Shown here piece after piece: positions 6,918 through 15,321 of a stretch of 31,831 bases of DNA (positions are counted from its first letter, which is position 1; every line of letters starts with the position of its first letter). Origin of the DNA: Bacillota bacterium (GTDB taxonomy: Bacteria; Bacillota; Desulfotomaculia; Desulfotomaculales; JAJYZD01); the NCBI GenBank assembly GCA_021800315.1, contig JAJYZD010000005.1, positions 1-31,831 of the forward strand, written 5' to 3'. Made by a program: the position numbers and the translations under genes. The notes under the pieces are model-generated. The model did no database searches. It saw only the letters and a program-made list of their open reading frames with translations, and was not told the DNA's origin.

Positions 6918-9273
6918 CGGCGGGACCGGGCTGCGGACGGTGGTCAAAATGTTCCATGATGTGCAACGCCAGGGCCACCTGTAGGCGGTGGCCCGGATCT
7001 TTGAGATTGAGACCGGTCACTTCCTGGATTCGCCGTACCCGGTATTTCAGGGTGCTCAGTCCCAGGAATTCGCTCTTGGCTGTTTTTTGGATGTTGTAAT
7101 TCTGACGCACAAAGGCTTTCAGGGTGGCCAGGAGCGGACCGCCGGCGCCGTGCTCGTAGGTCAGGAGCCGGCCCATGGTTTGATGGGTGAATTCAGCCAG
7201 CTTGTCTTCCTTTACCTCCAGCAGGAGCGCCAACACTCCCAGCCGGTCGCAATAGACCGTATTGTCCGGCAGACCCAGTCTGGACATCAGTCGCACCGCG
7301 GCCTGGGCTTCCCGGTAGAAGGGAGGGACGCGCGACAAATCGTCGCCCACCCGGCTGACCGCTATCCGACGGAAACTGCGGGGAAAAATATTCTTTACGA
7401 CGGCCAGGAAACTTTCCACCAGTTCGCGGATGTACAGGTCCTGATTGTTCGTTTTGGCCAGGCGGATCAGCACGCTTACCGTTCCATCGATGCTTACGGC
7501 CAGACCATTGTTGTCGCGGCTCGCCAGGATCATTTCCCATATCTGAAGGATCTTGACCGGCGAGGGTGCCGCGTCCCCCTCCGAACCGGCCACCTGGACG
7601 ACAATTACCGCAAATCTTTCCTTCGGGTCGATGCCCAGGCGGCCGGCATACGAGACCATTACATCGGAGCGCTCGAATCGGCCCGTAAGCAGCCTCTCGA
7701 GGAAACCAACCCGGTTGGTCAACTCCAGTTCGAGGTCGATCGACAACTCCCGGGCTATAAGCGGTACCGACTGCACCGCGAGGAGACGCTCTTCGACCGC
7801 CAGGGGACGTTCCCTTTCCACCAGCACCAGGTGACCCAGGCGTCTTCCTCCGGCATCCAGGGGAAATATCATGACGCCGGGAGCGACATCCTCCAACACC
7901 GGGTCGGCCGACTCACAGGTAAGGTCCTCCGGTCCGTTTTCGCCCGGGCGGCGGCACCATTTATAGACGCGCACCACCGCGTCTATTTCCCCGAGTTCCC
8001 CGCAACCGGCCAAAACCCGGCCTTCGGTGTCGAGGACGGCCACCGCCGCTCCGGTTTGGCGGATCAATGTGCCCACCAGGCTTGGAAGGCCCGGTTTGAC
8101 CAAAACCGCCCTGGCCAACTCGTTTTGGGCGCTGAGCATGTTCTGAAGGGAGCGGCCGCGTTCCTCCAGTCGCTCGCACTCTTTCCGTACTTCCGCGAAG
8201 ACGGCGCCTTGCTGGCGGAGCCGTTCCTGCAACCGGAGGTTCCGGAGCGCCACCGTTGCGCCCACGGTGAGTATTCTCAGGCATTCCTCCTCGTCCGGAC
8301 CGATGGCGTGACCTGGCTTTTCAACCACTACCAGGGACCCGGGAAGCGTGTCGTGAATCACCAGCGGAAACCCGGCGAATTCGCGCGCACGCACCATTTC
8401 GCCGCAGGTGAGCACGGTATCGAGCCAGTCGCCCCGGCAGGCGAGGATTTTTTCCCACCCGGTACCGTACCCGGCCGCTTTGGCGATGCTTCCCTGACCG
8501 CCGGGCACCACGACGAAGACCCCATCGGCTTCGGTCAGCCGGTGAGCGGATGCCGCCAGTTTTTGGAGGAGTCCGTCCGCGTCCCGCTCGTAACCGATGA
8601 CGGGCAAAGCCTCCGCCAGGTTGCGGCGCCTGCTCCGCCCCCTACTTTCCTCGAGCAAAAACGTGCCCAGGTTTTTATTCAAGGGATTCAACCGGTAATA
8701 GTCCAGTTGCCGGTTGGTCTCTTCCCCCCAGTCGCAGGCGGGCCTTATTTCATAGGTACAGCAAGGGTTGCCCTGGGCCACGCAGGATGTCTCCACACAA
8801 AGGACCTGGCAACCGAGGACGCTGGTGGCGTACCCGGTGGCGTACCCCACCAGGGTCCAGCAGGCCGCTTCGCCGGACGGGCCGTAGGTGCGGATGTGTT
8901 GCTCGGCCTCGTAGGAATGGCTCCAACTTCCCCGCATGACCACCAGGTTACCCTGGGAATCGAACTGGAGGTCTTCGTTTTGAGCCTTGACCACTCCCTG
9001 CCAACTGTGCAGGAGGGGTCCGGCCAGGATCCATTCCCCTTTGCCCGGAAAGATGGTCTTCAGAAGTTCGGCGTCGTTGTACCCGCACTGGTACCCGAAA
9101 CGGGTGAGAACACCTCGGGAGATTTCCGTCCCCAGGGAGTTGATCAGCTCTCTACGCAACTCGCCCACGGCGTCGGCCTGCAAGAGCAGTTTGCGCGAGC
9201 TGAGGAGGTGGATCCGGCCTTCCTCGGGTTCGAATCTCAGGACGTCGGGCAGTTTAAATTGCTCCGGATTCAT
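6907..9273 (-). CDS. XylR_N / V4R / GAF / PucR-type transcriptional regulator
   Basis: A 788-residue regulator. ATG at 9273 (GAAGGGG upstream) is preferred to the ATG at 9306, which has no good site. Residues 1-100 match the XylR_N activator domain of XylR/DmpR-type aromatic sensors. Residues about 105-185 match the V4R domain (GYATGYATSVLGC, then a Cys-rich CVETSCVAQGNPCC). GAF-like regions follow at about 215-340 and 390-520, joined by a coiled coil at 340-385. A CdaR/GGDEF-like region is followed by a PucR-type helix-turn-helix at about 715-775 (NIQKTAKSEFLGLSTLKYRV). The sensor half is usually coupled to a sigma-54 AAA+ domain; here it is on a PucR output. It probably senses phenol or a related aromatic and controls these operons. 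Confidence 0.88.
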   Translation of the reverse strand: MNPEQFKLPDVLRFEPEEGRIHLLSSRKLLLQADAVGELRRELINSLGTEISRGVLTRFGYQCGYNDAELLKTIFPGKGEWILAGPLLHSWQGVVKAQNEDLQFDSQGNLVVMRGSWSHSYEAEQHIRTYGPSGEAACWTLVGYATGYATSVLGCQVLCVETSCVAQGNPCCTYEIRPACDWGEETNRQLDYYRLNPLNKNLGTFLLEESRGRSRRRNLAEALPVIGYERDADGLLQKLAASAHRLTEADGVFVVVPGGQGSIAKAAGYGTGWEKILACRGDWLDTVLTCGEMVRAREFAGFPLVIHDTLPGSLVVVEKPGHAIGPDEEECLRILTVGATVALRNLRLQERLRQQGAVFAEVRKECERLEERGRSLQNMLSAQNELARAVLVKPGLPSLVGTLIRQTGAAVAVLDTEGRVLAGCGELGEIDAVVRVYKWCRRPGENGPEDLTCESADPVLEDVAPGVMIFPLDAGGRRLGHLVLVERERPLAVEERLLAVQSVPLIARELSIDLELELTNRVGFLERLLTGRFERSDVMVSYAGRLGIDPKERFAVIVVQVAGSEGDAAPSPVKILQIWEMILASRDNNGLAVSIDGTVSVLIRLAKTNNQDLYIRELVESFLAVVKNIFPRSFRRIAVSRVGDDLSRVPPFYREAQAAVRLMSRLGLPDNTVYCDRLGVLALLLEVKEDKLAEFTHQTMGRLLTYEHGAGGPLLATLKAFVRQNYNIQKTAKSEFLGLSTLKYRVRRIQEVTGLNLKDPGHRLQVALALHIMEHFDHRPQPGPAGSP

Positions 9274-9432
9274 GAGCCTGACCCCTTCCGCATGACAACC
9301 AGACATGTACCGCCGCTCACGGGGCGGAATTCAGCATACCGACCATATCCATCCCCCGCCAGCCCAACCACCGCTTGGTTCAACCCTGAATCACCAACAT
9401 TGCCGCGCGGATGCCGCTTTCGCCCACCACCC

Positions 9433-10002
9433 CTACAGCCTGGCGCGCAAGAAAGCCAGATGCTCCCCGGCCAGGCGCCGGCCGGTCCCGGTGAGCATCC
9501 AGCCGTCCGCCCTCGAAGCCAACAGCTGCCAATAAGAATCCCGGTCGAAACCGAAGCGCGCGCAGTCGACAGCGAAGCCCGCCGCGGAAAAGCGCCACAG
9601 TTTGTCGGCGTCCTTGACCAGGGCGTCGTTTAAGGAAACAGCCGTGGACAGCGAATCGTGGTGGTCGATGATGGCCAGGATCTCGGGCCGCCAGCGTTCG
9701 GGATAGCCGCTCGCCCGAAGGATCTCCGCGGCCAGGCGCACCCCTGCCGTTTCATGGACGCGGTTGATGGCCCGATCACTGCCATCCGGCCTGAAGGCCT
9801 TCACCTGGAGCTCTTCGGGCACACAGGACCACCCCACGTCGTGCAGGGTGACGGCCGGGATCACCACTTCCCATTGCCCCGGTTCGGCCGCCAGCAGGGT
9901 CCGGGCGAAGTCCAGCGCTATTTCGGTGTGCCGCTCATTATGGCGGGTGCTTAGATATGGCCTTGCCAGTTCCGTGATTTTCGGCCATAGACCTTCTTCC
10001 AT
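9433..10002 (-). CDS. HD-domain phosphohydrolase-like protein
   Basis: A 189-residue HD-superfamily protein. ATG at 10002 is chosen over the frame opening at 10023 because it aligns with the start of its paralogue (MEEGLWPK against MIEESLWPR) and follows a GAGG/GGGGG region. Metal-binding HD pattern: H25, H54-D55 (LHDVGW), H83, H114-H115-D116 and a KDADK motif at 130-134. It is close to the HD half of the fusion encoded at 10736-12016, so the two arose by duplication. HD proteins hydrolyse phosphate esters or nucleotides. Beside UbiX, UbiD and the phosphorylating PpsAB pair, it might act on a phosphorylated intermediate or on prenyl phosphate or flavin; that is inference. Confidence 0.85.
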   Translation of the reverse strand: MEEGLWPKITELARPYLSTRHNERHTEIALDFARTLLAAEPGQWEVVIPAVTLHDVGWSCVPEELQVKAFRPDGSDRAINRVHETAGVRLAAEILRASGYPERWRPEILAIIDHHDSLSTAVSLNDALVKDADKLWRFSAAGFAVDCARFGFDRDSYWQLLASRADGWMLTGTGRRLAGEHLAFLRARL

Positions 10003-10068
10003 ACGCCTCAGCCCCCTGCCCACAATCGGCCGTCATCCCACCCGGCCGCAACCGCCGCAAAGCCCCCC

Positions 10069-10635
10069 CTATTGCGCACCGCCCCACCGCTGGAAGAGAT
10101 GGTGCTCGATGTTGAACTGGTCCAGGATCTTGCCCACCGTCTGGTTGATCACGTCGTCGATGTTCCGGGGGTGGTGGTAAAAGGCCGGCATCGGCGGCAG
10201 GATGACGGCCCCGGTTTCGGCCAGGGCGGCCAGGAGCCGGAGGTGGCCGAGATGCAAAGGAGTCTCGCGCGGAACGACGACCAGTTTCCTTTTTTCCTTC
10301 AGGGTGACATCGGCCGCCCGGACCAGGAGGTTGTCGTTGTAGCAGTTGGCGATACCCGAAGCGGTCTTCATCGAACACGGGACCACGACCATCCCGTCCG
10401 TCCTAAACGATCCGCTGGCGGGCGCCGCCCCGACGTCCGCGTTGTCGTAAACGCGGTCGCCCAGTCTCAAGACCTGGTCTACGGAATAAGTGGTTTCCAG
10501 CCCGATGGTTCTCTGCGCGGCCGCGGAGACCACGAGGTGGGTTTCGATTTCCGGGTGGGAGGCAAGTATCTCTAGAAGCCTGATTCCGTAAACGGCCCCC
10601 GAGGCACCGGATATCCCGACAACGATCCTGGCCAT
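10069..10635 (-). CDS. ubiX: UbiX-like flavin prenyltransferase
   Basis: A 188-residue UbiX/Pad1-family protein that makes prenylated FMN from FMN and dimethylallyl phosphate; UbiD enzymes need this cofactor. Hallmarks: the N-terminal flavin loop GISGASGA (7-14), VVPCSMKTASG (84-94), and the basic VPRETPLH (121-128). ATG at 10635 has a GGAGG site 9 bases upstream. It ends 66 bases before the HD gene and starts 100 bases after the HD-HAD gene. The UbiD-family gene it should serve is at 13844-15262, three genes upstream in the same direction. Confidence 0.93.
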   Translation of the reverse strand: MARIVVGISGASGAVYGIRLLEILASHPEIETHLVVSAAAQRTIGLETTYSVDQVLRLGDRVYDNADVGAAPASGSFRTDGMVVVPCSMKTASGIANCYNDNLLVRAADVTLKEKRKLVVVPRETPLHLGHLRLLAALAETGAVILPPMPAFYHHPRNIDDVINQTVGKILDQFNIEHHLFQRWGGAQ

Positions 10636-10735
10636 GTGCAATTACCTCCGCGCTTTTTTGTCCTCCCGATGCCCGGCCCCCGAGCGGATACCGTTCCTTC
10701 CCCTTCCGGACGGGCCGTACGGAGCCGTCGACGCT

Positions 10736-12016
10736 TCACCTCGTCGTGGTCCCTACCAGGGTCCGGACCTCCGCCAGGGAGGAAAGCAAGCGGAAGCACC
10801 CTGCGCCTGCCAGGTCTTCCGGCTGGCTTTGCCCGCCCCGGACAACCGCCACCCTGACCCCGGCTTCCCGCGCCGCGCCGATATCGGTGACGCTGTCGCC
10901 CACGAAAAAGGCGTCGTCCTCTTTTACCCCCAGACCCGCGAGACATTTGAGCAAACCCTCACCCCGGGGTTTCAGGCAGGTTACATCGTTCCGGGTGACG
11001 ATCCGGTTAAAGAAACCGCCCAAAGCAAAGCGCTCGAAAACCCTGGTGACCGCGCGGGCGCCGATGTTGGTCACCAAACCCGCAGCCACGCCTCTTGCCC
11101 GCAGAAACGCCAGCGCCGGCACGGCCCCCGGCATCAGGGACCACCGGCTCAAGGCGTCTTCGTCCCAACGATCGAAGACAAGGCCGAGGCGTCTTTGCAG
11201 TTCCGGCCGCGTGCCGGCCGGGGCGCATGTTACGGCGCCGTTCCAGATGCCGGCGTAATCGGCCCCCGAAAACAGGGATAGCGGCAAATCCGATTGGGCG
11301 ATCACCTGCCTGAGTTCCCGCTCTCCCTCCAATAGATTCCATTGAAAGTCAACCAGGGTGCCCTCCAAATCGAAGACGACCGCTTTTACGGCCGGTGCTT
11401 CCCTGTGCTCTCCGGGGTCCTCTCCCCGGGTTCCGGCGTCCTCCTCGCCGGCCGCCGCCCTCAGCAGTAGGAGTTGTTCCCTGGCCAGGCGCCGGCCGGT
11501 GGCGGTGAGCAACCAGGTGTCCACCCGGGAGTTCAGGAAACGCCGGTTTTTAGCACTGTCAACACCTAATCGGGCGGCCGCGAAGGCAAAACCGTCCTCC
11601 GAAAACCGCCAAAGTTTATCCGCGTCCTTGACCAGGGCGTCGTTGAGCGAGGCGGCCGTGCTCAAGGAATCATGCCGTTCGATGATAGCCAGGATCTCTT
11701 CGTGCCAGGACTCCGGGTAACCGCTCTCCCGCAGGATTTCTCCCGCCAAACGCACCCCCTCGACTTCATGGACGCGGTTGACATCCCGGTCGGCATCCCG
11801 TCCGATGGCCTTCATCTGAAGTTCTTCGGGTACGGCCGACCAACCCACGTCGTGCAGGGTGACGGCGGGTATTACCACTTCCGGGCGTCCCCCTTCCGAG
11901 AGCAACAGGGTACGGGCGAATTCCAGGGCTATTCCGGTGTGCCGGCGGTTGCCCCGGGTGGCGAGATAGGGTAGGGCCAGTTCCATAAGCCGCGGCCATA
12001 GGCTTTCCTCGATCAT
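10736..12016 (-). CDS. HD phosphohydrolase - HAD hydrolase fusion protein
   Basis: A 426-residue two-domain protein. Residues 1-185 are an HD domain (H26, H55-D56, H83, H115-D116, KDADK at 130-134) closely matching the HD protein at 9433-10002. A charged linker (about 188-208) leads to a HAD hydrolase: motif I VVFDLEGTLVD with nucleophile D216, motif II T316 (GLVTN), motif III K349, motif IV GDSVTDI with D374 and D378. The usual DxD of motif I is DxE here (E218). In the classical phenylphosphate carboxylase the small delta subunit is reported to belong to a hydratase/phosphatase family, so the HAD half may play that role. The link is inference. Start ATG with GGGG 7 bases upstream. Confidence 0.88.
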   Translation of the reverse strand: MIEESLWPRLMELALPYLATRGNRRHTGIALEFARTLLLSEGGRPEVVIPAVTLHDVGWSAVPEELQMKAIGRDADRDVNRVHEVEGVRLAGEILRESGYPESWHEEILAIIERHDSLSTAASLNDALVKDADKLWRFSEDGFAFAAARLGVDSAKNRRFLNSRVDTWLLTATGRRLAREQLLLLRAAAGEEDAGTRGEDPGEHREAPAVKAVVFDLEGTLVDFQWNLLEGERELRQVIAQSDLPLSLFSGADYAGIWNGAVTCAPAGTRPELQRRLGLVFDRWDEDALSRWSLMPGAVPALAFLRARGVAAGLVTNIGARAVTRVFERFALGGFFNRIVTRNDVTCLKPRGEGLLKCLAGLGVKEDDAFFVGDSVTDIGAAREAGVRVAVVRGGQSQPEDLAGAGCFRLLSSLAEVRTLVGTTTR

Positions 12017-12146
12017 CCGTCATCCCCACGCCTTCCCAACCGGAAATCGGTTCGCCGTCCAATGGGATACGTTCTCCCGAACTTCAGACCCGACCAGCAG
12101 GCAAGGGGGCCGCGCCCTCCAGGGCGACCGGCCCGCCCCCGCCTCC

Positions 12147-13775
12147 TCAGCCCGCGTTCCGGGCCATCCGCTCCTTGAGCACCTTCTTGTCCACTTTGCC
12201 GGAATCACCCACCACCGGCAGGTTGTCGACAATCTCCAACCGCTCCGGCAGCTTGAATGAGGCCAGCCTCTTTCCCCTCAGGAAACCGCTGATTTCCTCC
12301 ATGGTGACGGTTTCCCCCGGCTTTGCCACCACAAAGGCGCAGGTTCGCTCCCCGAATTCGCGATCCGGATAGCCGACCACGGCAACCACCTTTATCTTCG
12401 GGTGCTCCTGCAAAAGGCCCTCGATCTCGGCCGGGTAGATGTTCTGTCCACCCCGGATGATCATATCCTTGGCCCGGCCCATGATCCAAAGACAGCCCGC
12501 ATCCCATTTCACCATGTCGCCGGTGGTTGTCCAGCCCTGAGGGTCGAACACCGTGCTCTCCGGTTCCCGGTAGTAACCGGCCGGGGAGTGGGGTCCGCGG
12601 AACCATAGCTGACCGGGTTCGCCCTCCGGCACCGTGTTTCCTCCCTCATCCAGAAGCCGGACCACGTTGCCGGAAAGCGGCCTCCCCACGGTCCGCCTTC
12701 TCAGGTCGGCCGCATCGGTGACCCGGCAGCCGGAGACGGAGCCGACGTCCTGGGTACCGAGATCGCTCGTTATCACGGCCGAGAGCCTTCTTTCCGCCTC
12801 CTGCGCCACATCCGGGGGCAGGTACCCGCCGGCCGAACGGATGAAGCGCAAGCCCGGGTCGTATTCCTCGACCGGTTGCTCCAGCATGCGGATCAGATGG
12901 GTGGGAACCACACCGATGCACGTCGCCTTTTCCTTCTGGATAAGCTCCAAGGCTTTGCCGGGCGTGAACTCCTCCAGCAGCACGGTCTTCGCCCCTACCA
13001 GGGGGGCGGCGAAATAGGTGAGGGTGCCGGCCGCCCCGCCGGCGAAGGGGGCGATGGCCGCCGCCGTGTCCTGCGGTCCCAGGTTCCAGATGTCGTTCCG
13101 GGCCTTGGAGGTGCAGAGCCGGGGGGCGATGTTCCACTCCACCAGTTTGGGCAGACCCGTCGTACCGGTGGTGCTGGTCAGGAAGGCCACCTCCCGGAAG
13201 GGATCGAAGCGGCGCTCCTCCAAAACCGCCGGATTCTCCGTCGTCTTCCCCGCGGTGAGCCGCACCAGGGAATAGGTATCCGGCGGCGCACCGGCCGGCA
13301 CCTCCTCGCTGAGGAGAAAAATGTACCGGAAGTTGGGCGAGAGCTTCCTCAGATCCCGGTGCATGGCCAGGTAATCGAAACCGCGGTAGACGTGGGGAAT
13401 GACAACCGCCGCCACGGCCATCTTTTCCACCATGTAGGAGAGTTCTTTCTCCCGCATGTAGGCGTAAACGAGGAGGGAAACGAGTCCCGCCCTTTCCGCC
13501 GCTATCCGCGCCAGGAAGGCGTACACCTCGTTGGGAGCCTGGATCAGGATACGGTCGCCTTTAGAAAGCCCCATCTCCACCCAGCGATAGGCCATCCGGT
13601 CCACGAGGTCCCTGGCCTGGGACCAGGTCACCCGGTAGCGCGAGTCCACCACGGCTTCCTTATCCGGCATTTCCCGGGCGTTCCTGGCCCAATAGTCGTA
13701 AAACGTCTCGTCCTTCCAATACCCCGCGTCCCGGAATTCGGTGATGACTTCTTCCGTATACCGGATCACCCGCAT
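12147..13775 (-). CDS. Aryl-CoA ligase-like AMP-forming synthetase (4-hydroxybenzoate-CoA ligase candidate)
   Basis: A 542-residue ANL-superfamily adenylating enzyme. It has the phosphate loop TSTTGTTGLPK (200-210), SDLGTQDVG (337-345) in the A5 position, TTGD (417-420), the hinge GRAKDMIIRGGQNIYPAEIE (433-452) and the C-terminal lysine motif SGKVDKK (K527). The N-terminus (EFRDAGYWKDETFYDYW) resembles DhbE/EntE-type aryl-acid ligases. Located directly downstream of the UbiD-family gene, it most likely activates the aromatic acid made there to its CoA thioester. Substrate choice (4-hydroxybenzoate or another hydroxybenzoate) is inference. Full length; start ATG with GGTGG upstream. Confidence 0.87.
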   Translation of the reverse strand: MRVIRYTEEVITEFRDAGYWKDETFYDYWARNAREMPDKEAVVDSRYRVTWSQARDLVDRMAYRWVEMGLSKGDRILIQAPNEVYAFLARIAAERAGLVSLLVYAYMREKELSYMVEKMAVAAVVIPHVYRGFDYLAMHRDLRKLSPNFRYIFLLSEEVPAGAPPDTYSLVRLTAGKTTENPAVLEERRFDPFREVAFLTSTTGTTGLPKLVEWNIAPRLCTSKARNDIWNLGPQDTAAAIAPFAGGAAGTLTYFAAPLVGAKTVLLEEFTPGKALELIQKEKATCIGVVPTHLIRMLEQPVEEYDPGLRFIRSAGGYLPPDVAQEAERRLSAVITSDLGTQDVGSVSGCRVTDAADLRRRTVGRPLSGNVVRLLDEGGNTVPEGEPGQLWFRGPHSPAGYYREPESTVFDPQGWTTTGDMVKWDAGCLWIMGRAKDMIIRGGQNIYPAEIEGLLQEHPKIKVVAVVGYPDREFGERTCAFVVAKPGETVTMEEISGFLRGKRLASFKLPERLEIVDNLPVVGDSGKVDKKVLKERMARNAG

Positions 13776-13821
13776 CTCGTTCCACCATCCTCATGCTGAT
13801 TACCATGCCTGGTCCGAAGAA

Positions 13822-13838
13822 CCGGCGGTCTTCGCCGG
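13822..13838 (-). terminator. Short hairpin after the UbiD-family gene
   Basis: A 6-bp inverted repeat (CCGGCG / CGCCGG, loop GTCTT) lies 6 bases past the stop of the 13844-15262 gene. The T-tract is weak, so an intra-operon attenuator or 3' stabiliser is likelier than a full stop. Confidence 0.35.
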
Positions 13839-13843
13839 CCGTT

Positions 13844-15262
13844 TCAGTCCAGTCCGAACTCCGTCCAGCGGGCCCTCACTTTTTTAACCGTTTCCTCATC
13901 CAGGAAGATTTCCTCCGGTTTGCGGTCCCACTCGTACGGAATGGTCGCGTCCATGATGATCTTGGAGCCGATGTCCCGGGCCGTGATGGGCAGGGCGGGA
14001 TCGAGCGGGGTCGAACGGGCCCGCTTGATGATCTCCGTGCTCCGGTAGGGATCGTAGCGTACGGCCAGCGCCCACAGAACCCGGTCGATGTCGTCGGCCG
14101 GAATGTCCTCGTCGACGACGATCAGGCCTTTCATCCCGTAGTGGCCCGTGGTGCTGGAGTGCGCCGCCATGCCCACGTGCATGGAGTGACCAGGATACAT
14201 GGTCTTGACCGATACGATCCCCCAGAAGCGTCCGCCGGCCTGGGGAGGCAGGTAGACCGACTTGATCCCCGGAACACCCGCCGCCAGCAGGTCGGTCCAG
14301 AGGGTGGCCGTCCGGTTCAGCGACTGGATCATGTGGGTATCGGTTATGGGCTTGCCCACCGTGGTCGACCAGAATACCGGTTTTTTCCTCTGCCACACCC
14401 GCTGTACGTGCAAAACCTGCTTGGGCCATTCTTCGCCGGTCTTGCCGGAATAGTAGCCGGTGTACTCGCCGAAGGGCCCCTCCTCCCGCAGATCGTTGGG
14501 ATCGATGTAACCGTCCAGGATGATTTCGGCGTGGGCGGGCAGGGGCAGCCCGCTGACGTCGCTCTGGAACACCTCCACGGGCTCACCCCGTAGGGCGCCG
14601 ATGACGTCGTACTCGTCGACCTGCGTCTGGATTAAGGTGCTGGACACCAGGAAGTGCACGGGGTCGCAGCCGATGACGGCCGCGGCGGGCATCAGCTTGC
14701 CGGCCTTCTGGTATTGTTTGAAATGGAAGTCGGCATGCTTACCCTTGATGATCTGGACCCCCACGTGGTTACGATCGTGGACCATCATCCGGTAGGTTCC
14801 CAGGTTGACCCAGCCTGTTTCCGGGTCGCGGGTGACCAGGTAGACCGCCGTGCCGATAAACCGGCCGCCGTCTTGCGGGTAAAACCACGGCACGGGAAAG
14901 TCCCTGAGCAAATCGACGTTTTGGCCGTCCACCACCTTCTCGCCGACCGGACCCGAATCCACGGCCACGGGCTTGACCAACCCTTTCCGCGTGGTCTCGA
15001 CCCACTTTTTGGCCATATCGCACATGGAGTAATCCGTGGGCATGCCCAGGGTGATGGCCAGCCTCTTGTCCGTGGTCATGGAGGACGTCAGCACGGGTAT
15101 ATCATAGCCCTTGACATTCTCGAACAGAAGGGCCGGACCTTTTTTCTCCTCGTTGAGCTTGGCGATATGGGCCAGTTCGAGGTTCCAGTCGACTTCGGCC
15201 GTGATTCTTTTGAGTTCCCCTTCCTCTTCGCACCTGTCGATCCAGTCCTGCATGCTTTTCAT
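13844..15262 (-). CDS. UbiD-family prenyl-FMN-dependent (de)carboxylase
   Basis: A 472-residue UbiD-family protein. The catalytic triad of the family is in place: R158 (NLGTYRMMVHD), E261 and E266 (EEGPFGEYTGYY). Length is normal. ATG start with AAGGGGGA 5 bases upstream. In anaerobic phenol degradation the UbiD-like subunits of phenylphosphate carboxylase carboxylate phenylphosphate at the para position to give 4-hydroxybenzoate; stand-alone UbiD enzymes decarboxylate hydroxybenzoates or run in reverse. It lies 59 bases downstream of the PpsB-like gene, which favours carboxylation of a phosphorylated phenol. Only one UbiD gene is present here, while the Thauera-type carboxylase has two plus two small subunits. 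Confidence 0.93.
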   Translation of the reverse strand: MKSMQDWIDRCEEEGELKRITAEVDWNLELAHIAKLNEEKKGPALLFENVKGYDIPVLTSSMTTDKRLAITLGMPTDYSMCDMAKKWVETTRKGLVKPVAVDSGPVGEKVVDGQNVDLLRDFPVPWFYPQDGGRFIGTAVYLVTRDPETGWVNLGTYRMMVHDRNHVGVQIIKGKHADFHFKQYQKAGKLMPAAAVIGCDPVHFLVSSTLIQTQVDEYDVIGALRGEPVEVFQSDVSGLPLPAHAEIILDGYIDPNDLREEGPFGEYTGYYSGKTGEEWPKQVLHVQRVWQRKKPVFWSTTVGKPITDTHMIQSLNRTATLWTDLLAAGVPGIKSVYLPPQAGGRFWGIVSVKTMYPGHSMHVGMAAHSSTTGHYGMKGLIVVDEDIPADDIDRVLWALAVRYDPYRSTEIIKRARSTPLDPALPITARDIGSKIIMDATIPYEWDRKPEEIFLDEETVKKVRARWTEFGLD

Positions 15263-15321
15263 GGTAATCCCCCTTAAGCATTATGTTGGATGATTGATTA
15301 GCGAACGTTGTTACGGTAGTA

